The position numbers and the translations under genes are program-made. This document shows positions 1-62,297 of a stretch of 64,000 nucleotides of DNA, piece by piece. The DNA is taken from positions 10,986,299-11,050,298 of the forward strand of contig NC_079913.1 of assembly GCF_024868665.1 (NCBI RefSeq). Direction: 5' to 3'. The stretch comes from Triplophysa rosa. Lineage: Eukaryota > Chordata > Actinopteri > Cypriniformes > Nemacheilidae. Numbering within the stretch: position 1 is the stretch's first letter; each line of letters opens with the position of its first letter. Under the pieces are notes generated by a model. That model did not search any database, was not told the DNA's origin, and was given only the letters and a program-made list of their open reading frames with translations.

Positions 1-37171
<37,171 letters not shown>

Positions 37172-37632
37172 ATAGGCGGAGGTTTGTAAAAAAGACTTGG
37201 AGATGAAGGGAAGAAAGCATCAAGGATAAAAAGGTACAAAGACATTTAAGAAGGAGGAGAACGGGAGGTAATCGATGGAGAAGATATGAACCTTCTCTTG
37301 TGCTTCCTGTACAAAGGTCTTACGTGCATGTGTCATGTTTCATGCTGCACTATACAAGAGCTCAAAACGTCATAAGGTAGTATTGTTATTTAGGTTGAAC
37401 TTTTCCAGAACAAACCAGAAAATATTGCAAGTCCAAATTAAGTTTAAGTGGAGATCCTGTGAAATGAGCGTTTTTTTGTCCTGCGTTTACATTTTTTTCG
37501 TAATAGGAAGTTAAAATGAAACAAGTTTGTCACTGTGCAGTCGATAATCTTCCGGAAGAGCCATTGTTAGGACTGTTTATTGGATGAAACACAAGCGTCA
37601 TCAGTAAAGTTTTCCAGAGAGAAAGAGTGTAC

Positions 37633-37927
37633 ATTTAAAGGAATAGTTCACCTTCAATATGAAAATGCTGTCATCATTTCTGACTTATGCAAAACACAAA
37701 AGAAGATATTTTGAAAAATGTTGGAAACCAAAAACCGTTGGTCCTTGTTGACTTCTATTGTATGGACACAAAACCACGTTTTGGGGACCAACGTTTTTTT
37801 TTGTTACCAACATTTTTCTAAATATCTTCTTTTGTGTTCCGCAGAAGAAAGAAAGTCAAAAGGGTCTGAAATGACAAGAGGGCGTGTAAATAATGACATC
37901 ATTTTCATTTTGAAGGTGAACTTTTAT
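37633..37927 (+). repeat. MITE full copy in sema3c 3'UTR
   Basis: TTTAAAGGAATAGTTCACCT at the left, AAGGTGAACTTTTA at the right. The inner arms CAAAAGAAGATATTTTGAAA and AAATATCTTCTTTTGTGTTC are inverted copies around a short centre. Confidence 0.8.
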
Positions 37928-38621
37928 TTTAAGCGTGTGTATCTGCTTAAAATTACAAACACTTTAAATGTGCATTACATATGTGCATCCACATTAAAAG
38001 ATGAAACGAACTCAATAGCATTGAACCTTTAGTATCACAAAGGAAATTATAAGGACAGAGAAAAATGTTATATCAATCCAAGCTTGAACTGAGGTCTGTT
38101 TACGGCACATTTACCAGTAAACGTAATAAAAATCTTCAATAAGTTTAACTGAACTACAGGGCTCTACATTAAATATCATTTGTATTGCTCATACTTTTAA
38201 TATCGATCAATGGGAATTCACCATTGAAATACAGGAAGAACTTGTTTTGTTACAAATGGTTTGTTATGGCCACTGACGGACCTATGAGAATATACTGTAT
38301 CTTGGAAATGAAAACGACACGCATACCAAAGTACGTCAGCCCAGCTGGACCGCAGATGTTAATACAGGCCAGAATACGAGGAGGAGTTATACAGTACATT
38401 AACTGTACCGTATCTGACAGGTGGCTCACTTAGCCCAGTCTACAGATCCTATTGTTGTGCTTTGGGAAACTTAATTCAAACTAGGTAGGCTCTTTATTCA
38501 AATGTGTATATTTAAAATGTGTACATGTGAATATTTTATATAGCAAAGTTTGGGATGGTACACTGAACTAGAATGGATCGGATTGGTCTAGCCACCTTCA
38601 CTACAGAGGCACACACTATCA

Positions 38622-39115
38622 GAATAGTTCACCCAGCATTCAAATTCTTTCATCATTTACTCGCCCTGTTCCAACCCTATACAGCCTTTTCTTCTGTGGA
38701 AAACTAAAGACGCTGAATGCGCTTTATACAATGACAAGTGTACACTGTAGTGTGTATCGCAGTCTTTATACTCATACCATTGTTAAAAAATAAGTGTATT
38801 CACACAGAGAGTATAGTTGTCAACGTTGCATTTACATTTGTAATTAGATCAAAAAGATTGATAGGGCCAATAACCCAAATTGGGCTAATTTTGTGTATTA
38901 ATGAGGTTGATGCGATTATTGACGAATAAAAAGATGATATTTGGAAAGCGCTATTCCCATTGACTTCCATTGAATGGACACAAAACCACTAAGACATTTC
39001 TCAAAATATTTTCTTTTGTGTTACACAGAAGAAAGAGTCATATACAGGTTTGAACAACATGAGGGTGAATAAATGATGACAAAATTTGTATTTTTGGGTG
39101 AACCGTCCCTTCGAG
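38622..39115 (+). repeat. MITE copy, apparently split by unrelated sequence
   Basis: The left half (38622-38705) starts AGAATAGTTCACCCAGCATT. The right half (38935-39115) has GACTTCCATTGAATGGACAC and ends TTTTTGGGTGAACCGTCCC. About 230 bp of unrelated sequence separates them, consistent with a later insertion or two separate fragments. Confidence 0.55.
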
Positions 39116-40089
39116 TCACGTTAAACGTTACTGCTTGACATTTCCCCGAGACGCAAAGGTTTCTAAAACTGCATAAATATGAATAGGGGTGTTTTACACT
39201 TGGTGTTGGAGTTGCAAAGTTATTTCATTAAAACCCAGAGTGTAAAGCAGCGCTAACCCCATTTCAAGATTACAAGTGTGAAACGTTTCCTTACCAAATG
39301 TTAAGTGGGATTTAAAATAAAAGAATCCAGGTTAGTTTCAGTGTGAGAAACCCTCATTTCTACATTTCAGCCCAATGAAGCATGTGGTTGTGCACATTGT
39401 TTTGTTGTTTTAAAGGCACGTGTTTTTGTGAATGTTGTGTTTTTATGTTTTGGTTTGCTCAGAGTGCACAGCTGTAATGTGACCGTCGCACATTAGCTGA
39501 TGCTTGTAGAAATGTTTCAGATTGTACATGTTTTGATGTTTGTGTAACTTATGTGTTTTTGTATTTCGAGTGCTTGTGTTTTTAAAACACGAGTCGGTTT
39601 GTAAATAGTTTCAAAGTTCTGTTTCAGCTCAAAACTTGATATTCAGTTCACGCTTTTCTGTATGATTCTTAAAGTACATTTAATGCCTGAATCGAAGTTT
39701 TATGCCAAAAACAGATGGTTTTGACTGCTGCTGCATTTTGCAGAGATACAAGTTTCCCGTTTTTAGATTTCCTCTCTCCAAAATGCTGTAAAATGTTGTT
39801 TTATTATTATACTATAGCAAATATGAAGCTGTATTCCATGTGAATGTTAATGATACTTTGATCAAACGTCGTTATTTGTGTATTCCTATTTATTAATGAT
39901 ATAAGCCTGAGCAACTGCATTAAAACATTTTCAACCTGAGAGTCGGGATAACAATTCTTCACATCCAAATCATAGATTAATTCATCTTCAGTACTTGACT
40001 GATTTTATCAAAGATTATATGTGAATTAAACGAATAAAAAATCTAATGAAGTGACAAAAATGAGAGAGACAAAATTATTTGGACTATCA

Positions 40090-41470
40090 ATATAGTACAC
40101 AACTTTTTATTCATTCACCTTTTCTGGTGGTCTAGTTATTCTAATAATACAACTTCTTCAATAAAATGAATTTGATTTATATAACACAAACTATTTTCTC
40201 CATTACATCAAAAATCATTTCAAAGCTATTTTTGGACTGTTTCATCATGGCCGACTATAAACCATTCACAATCCAAAACACTTTAAATAATATCATTATA
40301 TGTAAGGCCTGTTTATACAAGATTTGGATTATATATACAATATGTAATGTGTTATAAAAGTATACATTTGTGACTTTACAATCCTAGATTATTGTACTTA
40401 TTTATGATTTCTTCATATAAAATACTCAAATACATGAGTATTTTAATGTGTTACTGCGGTTACAATTTTTTCAACAGCATAAGATTGTAAGGTGTATTAT
40501 AATGCATTTAAAGGGATAGTTCACACAAAATGAAAAATTTGTCGTCATTTACTCACCCTTCTGTCATTTCAAACCTGTATGAAGATATTTTGAAAAATAT
40601 TCCCATTTACTTCCATTGTATGGACACAAAACCAATGCAAAGTCAATGGGGACCAACGGTTTTTGGTTACCAACATTTTTCAAAATATTTTCTTTTGTGT
40701 TCTGCCGAAGAAAGAAAGTCATACAGGTTTGAAATGACGAAAGGGTGAGTAATTGACGACAGAATTTTCATTTTTGGGTGAACTATCACTTTAAAATACC
40801 TAATGCTACATTTTGAATATGGCTTCATAGAGAATTTGACAAAGATGGACTCACAATATCTCAGAATCTGCTGCCAAGCCTTCAGTTCAAAGCTAAAACT
40901 TATCATGTTTCATTTGGTCTTAAGCAGAAAAAAACTGGTCAAACTAGAGGCGAAGAGTAGCGGAGAGAACTGACCTACAACAATTTGTAATTCATAAAGC
41001 AGGCGCGGACAGATCCCAGATCTGCTGTCATATTAAACAAGCCCCTGCGCTCATATTTACAAGGTTTTATAGAGAAATCTGGTCCTGTTTGTGTCTCTCT
41101 GTTCTTCAGCCTGCTGGTTGTTCGTACACGTATTTGTAGATCTGTCATGTGTATAGCAACACCAGCTATGCAAAGATTGTGAAAATCGTTCTCCAAAACA
41201 TCCGTCAAATCAAAATATTAACCTGACATACAAATGATTTCATATTTAAATGAACCACATTAAGACCACAGAACAGTTGTATTTTTGCCCAATATCGAAA
41301 ATTTAGACTTAATACAATATCAAGAAAATACAGGAAATCATTTTGCTCCACAAAAGAGTATATAAATTACATAATTAGAAATGCTCAAATAGTAGTTACA
41401 ATATATTACCAAAAAAGTGTGTAATATATTGTAATATAAAATCAAAGACACGAAGCACCAAGCACTTCAG
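40090..41470 (-). other. cd36: cd36 probable 3'UTR
   Basis: No other gene follows the cd36 stop before the sema3c end. A minus-strand AATAAA at 40111-40106 would put cleavage near 40090, within about 50 bp of the inferred sema3c end. A complete MITE copy (40508-40795) lies inside. The extent rests on the hexamer alone. Confidence 0.35.
40508..40795 (+). repeat. MITE full copy, best preserved
   Basis: Left end TTTAAAGGGATAGTTCACAC, right end TTTTTGGGTGAACTATCACT then TTAAA. Inner arms AAGATATTTTGAAAAAT and ATTTTTCAAAATATTTTC. It sits between the convergent ends of sema3c and cd36, inside the inferred cd36 3'UTR. Confidence 0.85.
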
Positions 41471-53720
<12,250 letters not shown>

Positions 53721-53954
53721 AAGCTGCGCAGGGCGGGGAGCGCGTGAGATACGGGCAGCGTTAAGAAGCCAAGGCCAATGTCACGAGCCAGACGTGCTGG
53801 CAAAACGTTGAATGCATCTCTGTTTCAATATCATTGAAATTAATATTTAAGAAATTAACTTGGTATCAAATGTAAAAAACGTAATGTTTGGAAATGAATA
53901 GAAGTAAAAGGATGTATAAACAATATATATATATATATATNNNNNNNNNTATAT

Positions 53955-53989
<35 letters not shown>

Positions 53990-56149
53990 TGTTAAAATAG
54001 AATAGAGTAGTCAGTAGTAATAGTAATAGCATACTAACCCTGTTTTTGGCGGATTGGTTAACATTTGTATTACTATAGTTTTACTTTAAATAATAGTTAA
54101 ACTTTGGTAAAACCTTTGTTCATTCTTGTGGTTTTAGGACAAATGCAACCAAAAAACTATAGTTACTAGCCTATACTTGCTTAAATAATCTTTAACTTTT
54201 GATTGTGTGTATTGTGTGTGTGCATGCAAAATCTTATTCAAAATGAAATCTATCATTTATGGTTGTAGGTTTAATTGATTCCCTTAAATCGCTTTATTTG
54301 CTTTTTTACATTTATTAATTTGTAACATTTTGTGCTTAATCTGACATTAGAAATGTCATGAAAACAACGTTCTTGTTGTGAAATCTGTTACAAAGATGCA
54401 CACATATACCTTAACACTAGCACATAAAAGAAAACGTATTATTTTACACCCCCGACAACAACTTTTTAGAACAGTTCAACTGTTAGAGCACATCAAATCA
54501 AAATGTCATGATCTGAAAAAATAAACAGATATCTGGTTTTGTATAAATGAGATTTGTGACTCAGACAGTGGCCAGAGATTCACTGTTTCCAGTGATGGAA
54601 ACAGTGTTTTCCACTGTTTCCAGTAATGCTCTTCCTAAAATGAGATGTTTGACATTTTAGATGTTAACAACAATAAACAGGCAAATGGTCAAACAATGCA
54701 ACTCGATGCATTATTCATGCCCCAGTGTATGCTGGGAAAAAAGTAAATGAGTCTGAACCACAGAATTATTTTAGGCCCATTAAAACATACATTGATCTAA
54801 TTCACCTGTTTGTTGGCTGTACAAAAATACACAGTGCGTTATATCATAAAGATGCAGTATGCATTATCTGCATGTGTTATAAAAAAAAAACATCAAGCAA
54901 ATATATGGTCATTCTGTTTTTTTTTCAACATTACGTGATCAAATTTATAAACGCTTTTCGCGTATACTGAATCGACTATGAAGCTTTTTCAGTTTACAAC
55001 AATAGGACACTAGATGGCAGTGTTCAGTTACTTACTGCGTGTATTTAGGTAATACTGGAAAAACCAAGGGCTGGAATATTTTCATTGAGCCCATTTTGCC
55101 AAATGCTAAAATGGTCTTAAACCAATTTAACAGCATAATTAGCTGATGTTATAGATTCTCACTTATTTTTGCTCATTCTTCTACAAGTTGTACTTCTATG
55201 AAAATGCAAACAATCAGAGTCAGTTCCACTATAGCAGTGTCACTGTTTTGCATACAAGCTGCAGCCAAATGACCTCATGTTACATGAAAATGTGTGGTTA
55301 AAACGGTGCAACTATTCGAAATCCTATGCAAATGTTCACTCGAAACACAGGTTATGTTTCCTGGTTTCCTGTTACACAATAAAATGCATAACTCAAGCAA
55401 AAAAAGCTATTTTAAGATCTAAGGTCACTGCATAATTTAATTGTTTATTTGTTATAACTCTCACAACATTGCTTGCATGTTTAAAAGCTGACGCTAGACC
55501 TTAAATTAAGTTCAATGATTTTTAAAGCTCTGTCCAAGCATATGCAGGATTTTCATCAGCAGTGAGAAGTGTTGACATGCTATATGACCTTGCAACATAT
55601 GGAAAGGTGACGCACTGCCATCTGTTATAGTCAAAAGTGTGAATAATTGCACCGTAAAAAGAGAAAACGTTAAATTGTTACATTAACAAGCTATTTTTAC
55701 CTGATCAGACCGTTTGAATGACTTTTTAGTGTAACAAAACGTTTATTCAGTCCCTTTTATTATATTTAATCTTTAGGTTGCCTGACCAACATTTTTACAG
55801 TGTAAAACACTGTAGGCTACCAATAATTTCAATATATTGATTATCAGCTGAAAATGTGTTCAAATGAATGAATCAACCAGAATTACACCAAAAACGAAAA
55901 AAACAAATAGTTCAATAAGGTAGTCATGCCCAATATGCTTTAATATATACGCCATTAGAAGAATTATAAACAATCTCAATTAAAAACAACCATAAGAGAA
56001 GCAACATCAACAACTCATTCAAGAATGAAAAGTCAGTGTAAACCCATCACAGGGAACTCATTTCCATATATTTTAATAGCCTGGTTGTTCGACAGTGGGT
56101 TTAGACAGTTAGGAAGCAGCTCATTCAAATCACTACGTGTCGGAGATGA
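53721..56149. other. cd36-gnai1 intergenic region
   Basis: AT-rich, about 2.4 kb between the two head-to-head genes. Apart from the AT repeat at 53923-53990 I see no gene and no Gnat3-like exon. It could hold cd36 noncoding 5' exons, which cannot be recognised without transcripts. Confidence 0.6.
53923..53990. repeat. AT microsatellite with 9-base assembly gap
   Basis: Alternating AT on both sides of nine Ns at 53941-53949. The true length is unknown, and the sequence across the gap should not be trusted. Confidence 0.95.
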
Positions 56150-56760
<611 letters not shown>

Positions 56761-57959
56761 TAAAACACTGTCCGGCTGCATTTAACAGTTACAGCGAAAA
56801 CTTTAACAGAAAGTTAGACCGAACAGTTTTATCGTGGTGTTTTAACGTCTACCTTTCAGTAATTATCATTGATCATTTATAAATATCGAGTCAACGGTAT
56901 CTATCGTGGAAGTAGCTATAGTATTCATGTCGGGTGTTTTTGTGTCCATGTGTCGAGGTGGTCACATTTCCATTTTTGTTCAGGTTGTAATGTGTAAAAA
57001 ATCCAAACAGAGGAACATTTTGACCACCCGATAAATCGCTACCAAGTAACATCAAGGAAAGTGTTTTTACGGCGTCCTTACGGTCATAAACAGTTTCATT
57101 GCGCCCCCAAGAACAAATCAACACACCTTCTGACTGGCTGGAAATGCAAATAGTGCTTTTAAAGACAGAAATGCCTTTTTTTTTTTTTTTTAAGGCCTGT
57201 TGTTGTAAATGAGCTGGTGTGGTGATGGTTTCAACAGTAGGAGGGGTTTGAGTACGGCGACCTGTTGCTTCATGCTTTTCTCATTGTAAAATAATGCTGT
57301 GAAAGCGAGAGTGAAATCCTCCTATTTCATTCAGCTGAGCAATTCTCGTTACAGCTTGTGAAAGATTAAGTTAGTTAAAAGTCAAGTTTCCTATTGTGAA
57401 AAAGTAGCTATGCACCGTGCATGCTACTACCAAAAAGTAGGGAACTACAATACAACTACGCAAGTTTCTTTCCAACAATATAGTTTGATTTTTCTTTTAT
57501 AAAAATAGTGTTTGTTTTTAAATGTGTAGAGTTAAAAAAAACTATTTTTTAAAAACTAGAATACGTTTTAATCGTAATGTCTTTAATATAATCTGTACTA
57601 TTCAAACCTAACCAAACGCATTGCGATGAGATTCATGCGATAAGCAATTTGTTTGTACATACCGAACGCGAAAAAGGGGAGGGACGCGACAATCGATCAC
57701 AAAACACAGCCAATCAGAACAGTTTTTCTCTGTCCACGCACCCCCGCTGCAGCTGCAGAGTGCACGTAGACGTAGAGAGATGCGTCTTATTCTCATGACT
57801 TCAGTGACGCCTCACCGGACTCCATGCTATAATTGCATGACCTAAACGTATGTAATCAAATGTATATAGCCTGTCCTCATCCATGTTTGGCGATAAATAT
57901 TCATGAGGAACTTGCATGAATGAGATCGTTGTGTGGGCGGAGCTGTCAGCCGCGACGTG

Positions 57960-58035
57960 GCATACGTTTACGCATTTGGCAGACGCTTTTATCCAAAGCG
58001 ACTTGCATTATCCTACACATTTGTTTCTAGAAATC
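57960..58035 (-). repeat. SINE tail fragment
   Basis: GCATTTGGCAGACGCTTTTA then TCCAAAGCGACTTGCATT matches the tail of the SINE at 61003-61152. The tRNA-like head is missing. Confidence 0.65.
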
Positions 58036-59551
58036 TAGAAATGAGGATATTTTGAGTAAACTTTCACTTTAAGGAAACGATCTTTAAATGGAATCATTCA
58101 AGTAGTAACACAACACATCACTGATGTACGGTGAACTGTGCAGCATACAAGCAAGAAGCACACTGGAATAGAAACGTATAGCCTTCCAAAAGCAAACTTC
58201 TGTGGGATGCTTATGTTTTAGATTAAGTTGGTTGTATTGCTCTTTTCTTTGGAACTGTTTTAAACAAGTCAAAGGGCTCGTTCACCCATGCGGATTTAAG
58301 CTTTGTTGTTCCCACATCAGAGGTTTGCATTGCGGCTTTGAAATCAAGTCTATATGGATTTTTCCTTCCGAACTCACAGTATTGGTCAGGAAAACACAAA
58401 TTAACTCCTGGAGTAACATCACTTAACCTGACGCTGTCCACCTCTGTGCCCCGCAGCACCATTTAGGAGCAGACACAGGGCTGACAGAAACAGCGCGATC
58501 GGCTAAAATGCTAACCGCGCTGTAAACGTGTAACGTGCAGTGCTTGACTAAAGTATTTGTGAACACTGAGTGCAGTTTTTAGTGGAGCTTGAAAAACGTC
58601 TGACATACTCGATAATATGATTTTGCACATCGTTAAAATAAGATTTACGATATTATAGCACACGATATATCTCGCACACCCGTACTAATGCGTTCTATTG
58701 TCTTTTGTCGCATCGCGCTGTGCCACGTCTGGTATAGACTTGGCGTAACTCATGTCTTTGACTATCTTAAGGCGTCCTTTACGCATAGATACTCATGCCT
58801 GCAACTATTCAACCCGTTTAACAGAAAATAATTTCAATATTTTAAAATTGTACAGATTAATTTTAAGACCTTTCTATGAATTAGAAGTATTATTACAACC
58901 CTGCAATTTGAAATTTGATACAAATGACGTCTGATAAATTCACATTTCTGGAATTCATCTATCCCATCCCATCCAGTCTTCGTAGATATTCTGGTAAATG
59001 AATCTGGCTTCCTGTTCTTTATGGGGGAGCTAAACTAGAATAGGTAGCATTAAATAGGAGCTGAGGTCGAGGAGAGATGCTGGAGGAATTATCACTCACG
59101 TCACATTAGGTACTAAGTAGGTGGCTGTTTTTGTACACTTGTGAGATGATTGACAGGACAGAAGGAGGATCCTCTCAAACTTGCTTTAGAACTTCTTAAC
59201 CATTTACTGTCATACTTATACTTCATGTTGTTATAGCTTTGTGATTTATATGGGGCTTGCTGAATAATAATCATTTTAGCATTATTATAAGCTGGCATAT
59301 AGTAGTATGACGTCAACAATACGTCGCTGTCAACATGTGAACGCGCCCAATTGAGTTTCTCAGTATGTGATTGTTGTGTTCATTTTGTGTGCAAGCCGTA
59401 CGGTCTGCAGTCATGTTGACCTCAGTACCCACTGTTTCTGAGATGTTCCCTAGATGGTATCGCTAATACTGCGACTCGTCTCCAGGCAACACGTAGACAC
59501 ACACGGTGTGTTCAAATTACCCATGACAGAGCCACCAATACTCTGCCTGGT

Positions 59552-59554
<3 letters not shown>

Positions 59555-59642
<88 letters not shown>
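59555..59642. repeat. (AC)44 microsatellite
   Basis: Uninterrupted AC dinucleotides, followed by GCGCGC. ORFs across it on both strands (H-T or C-V repeats) are artefacts. Confidence 0.97.
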
Positions 59643-59644
<2 letters not shown>

Positions 59645-60425
59645 GCGCATTAAATATGAAGCAGTTCTCTGGTTTGCTAAAATAACCATCACATGGAGTG
59701 TTTGGTGACTGTGTGCGCGTGTGTCTGAGAGCGCATGCATGAAACAGAACCGTATCAGGCTGCCCTTTGTTTCTCATACTGGGCTGCATTGACACTTGTA
59801 GTGGTTTTGCAACCAGAACATTTGCATGCTGACACAACTGTTCAGTGTTCTGGGTGTTTTACAGTAAAACAATCTCATTTGAAGGGATTCAGTTGCAAAA
59901 ATGGGGCTAGAATGTTTTTGATGCAATGTATAAGAAAATACATACTAATATGATCGGATATGAGGTTTTCTTGCCAGTAATTGTGCTGATTTGCACGCTA
60001 TTAAATAATACATCGTATGTATACAATGTAAGAGTTATCAATAGGGTTATTTAGAGACGAGAGTGGCAGATGGGTGATATTTTGCTTTAAATAAATGCGA
60101 TTCTGAAATTTAAGATTATATGATATTTGGCCAATGTAATAAGCTTAAAATAGCCAAACATTGGAAAAATAACAGCCTGACCAATACATCACTTTATTAT
60201 TTATTTAATAGAGATTAGTGTTGTCACGATACCAAACTTCGGTACCAGTCGGGTACTAAATGTGACGATACTAGCATTTCCCGCTTTCATTTTGAGCGCT
60301 GTTGAACCGATTATGAAAGACCTCTGATTGGCTATTGTGTTTCCAAGCTCATCGGATATGTCTTTGAATGGCTCCTTACCGAGCGCTTGCGCAACCAAAC
60401 CCGGAAGCGCTTGAAATGATCATTG

Positions 60426-60544
60426 CATCGCACTCTCTACTGAGCGCTTACACAGATACACACGGAAGCGTTTGAAAGTCTATCAAAGTAAAAATCAAAC
60501 GCTTCCGTGTTGATCTGTGTAAGCGCTCGGTAGAGAGTGCGATG
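60426..60544. repeat. Foldback with 50-bp arms
   Basis: Left CATCGCACTCTCTACTGAGC then GCTTACACAG..GGAAGCGTTTGA, right TCAAACGCTTCCGTGTTGAT..CGCTCGGTAGAGAGTGCGATG. The 50-bp arms have few mismatches around a 19-base centre. It follows a GTTGTCACGATACC repeat end at about 60220. Probably an inverted-repeat transposon remnant. Confidence 0.8.
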
Positions 60545-61002
60545 TAAACGAGGGGTAAGGCTTCAGTTGAAAACGGCAGGTGTTAGGCATGCAGAGGAAT
60601 TTTTAATTTGAGCTAGCGTGGAGCGATTTCACCGGAGCGGGATGAAATTGTAGGGGAGCGGAATTGAGCGGAGCGGTCTGGTGCGACTTTGAGAGGTGGA
60701 GCGAACACCCACGTGAGCATGGAGCAGAAATTCTCCCGCTCAGCTCCGCTCACATGCTCTGGTTGCAGGGTTGATTTCCATTAGTTATTGTTATTCTAGC
60801 AGTGTTTGGCAGGAAAATGTTAGTGTCTGTGCACTATAGATGTCAGGGTGTGGTGTGGGGTTGGGAGATGTCTATCTAATTGGCATCGGACGATGTCTAC
60901 AGTGAAACATGGCGATGGAGGATGACATCGCCCTGCGGCGTTATAAAGTGAGACACGTCTTTATACAATGCGAGCTGCGCAGACACACGTACGTCGTCCT
61001 TA

Positions 61003-61152
61003 TTTACATTTATGCATTTGGCAGACGCTTTTATCCAAAGTGACTTTCATTGCATTGTATTATACATTTGTTTCTGACTATGTGCAATCCCCTGGCATCG
61101 AACCCATGACCTTGGCGTTGCCAATGCCATGCTCTAACCACGAAGCCACAGG
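61003..61152 (-). mobile_element. tRNA-derived SINE
   Basis: On the minus strand the head reads TGGCTTCGTGG (box A, plus 61138-61148) and GGTTCGATGCC (box B, plus 61094-61104), the internal RNA polymerase III promoter. The tail contains AAAGTCACTTTGGATAAAAG then CGTCTGCCAAATGCATAAAT. Lies in gnai1 intron 1. Confidence 0.75.
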
Positions 61153-61405
61153 AAAGCTGCGGAGACGTGAGTCTTCTTTATACAACGTGGGTTGCGCAGA
61201 CACCTGATAGTTTTGTGCGATAGCCTAATCGAGTACTGAACAGCTGGTCTTAACAGAGTGCAGCGTCAGTGTTGTGTTTGGACCTACAGGGATGATGAAA
61301 ACCGACTGACTGAGTTTAATGTAGCGGCGCTAATGTGTGTAAACTTCTGACCATGTGTCTGCTGATCACTTACCAACACATAGAAGAGAATTATCACCCT
61401 TGCCT

Positions 61406-62297
61406 TAAAGGGACAGTTCACCCAAAAATGAAAATTCTGTCATCATTTACTCACCCTTTTGTCATCTCAAACCTTTAAGACTTTCTTTCTTCCGAAGAAC
61501 ACAAAAGAAGATATTTTGAAGAAAGTTGGTAACCAAACACCACTGGACCCCATTCACTTCTATTGTGTGGACACAAAGCCAATGCAAGTGAATGGTGTCC
61601 AGTTGACAACATTTTTCAAAATATCTTCTTTCGTGTTCTGCGGAAGAAAGTCATGCATGTTTGAAATGACAAGAGGGTAACTAATGGCGGTTTCACATAA
61701 GCACATTTGGTGCGCACCCTGGTTCGTTTCGTTTGGCACCCGCAAACTGTACCCGAGTCCTCTTAAAAAGGGAGGTCTGGGGTGCGGTTCATGTGAACTC
61801 CAGGACGCTTCGGTGCTGATATGAATGCAATCGTACCAAATAGCGAAGTGAACGGCTATTTATGACGTATTATTTGGTAAAAAATGTGTGCTTGTGTGTG
61901 TGTTTCACTCACTTTTCTGACGAGCGTGACTGATGCGCTCCAAGCAGAGAGCTGTGTATCTAGTTTCTTTTCGCCTTAAGCGTTCTTAAGAGCATTTGCA
62001 GTACATTCGTAAGACAGATGTGTCATTATGTACTGAAGCTTTGGAAACCAAACTAACGGTTCAAAAAAAGTGAAGCGAGCAATGTTATGCATTTTTCTGC
62101 TGCCTTCTGCATCGTCGTTACAAGTGACAGGGTAAACAGCTGCAGGCTGGATGACGCAAAAGAACTGCGGTTCGGACACAAATCAAATATTATGAACGCA
62201 ATCCAGGGGGACGGGGGAGCAATCGAACTGGGGTTCGGACCAGGCAATCAAACTAAATGTGATTACAGAATTTTATTTGTGAGTGAACTATCACTAT
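61406..62297 (+). repeat. MITE copy interrupted by a second element
   Basis: 61406-61683 is a near-complete copy (AAAGGGACAGTTCACCCAAA to GACAAGAGGGTAACTAATG). The expected right end (ACAGAATTTTATTTGTGAGTG, AACTATCACT) appears only at 62265-62297. The 580 bp between is a different inverted-repeat-like element, so one transposon has landed in another. Confidence 0.75.
61684..62264. mobile_element. Nested non-autonomous DNA element
   Basis: Opens GGTTTCACATAAGCACATTT and GGTGCGCACCCTGGTTCG. It closes with GGGTTCGGACCAGGCAATCA and AACTAAATGTGATT, a loose inverted counterpart. No protein-coding capacity. Recognised mainly because it splits the MITE around it. Confidence 0.55.

Larger units (their letters stand above)
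37172..40055 (+). other. sema3c: sema3c probable 3'UTR
   Basis: About 2.9 kb after the stop without another gene. A hexamer AATAAA lies at 40033-40038 (ATTAAA at 40024), so cleavage near 40055 is plausible; earlier sites cannot be excluded. A MITE copy at 37633-37927 and a split copy at 38622-39115 lie inside. The 39400-39900 stretch, AT-rich and free of these repeats, looks more like old UTR. The end is inferred from the hexamer only. Confidence 0.45.

Noticed and set aside
59450..59837. Long ORFs with His-Thr or Cys-Val repeats
   Set aside because: Translations of the (AC)44 microsatellite on both strands.
61090..61150. tRNA-like boxes A and B on the minus strand
   Set aside because: They belong to a SINE head: there is no plausible acceptor stem, and the tail sequence also occurs at 57960-58035.
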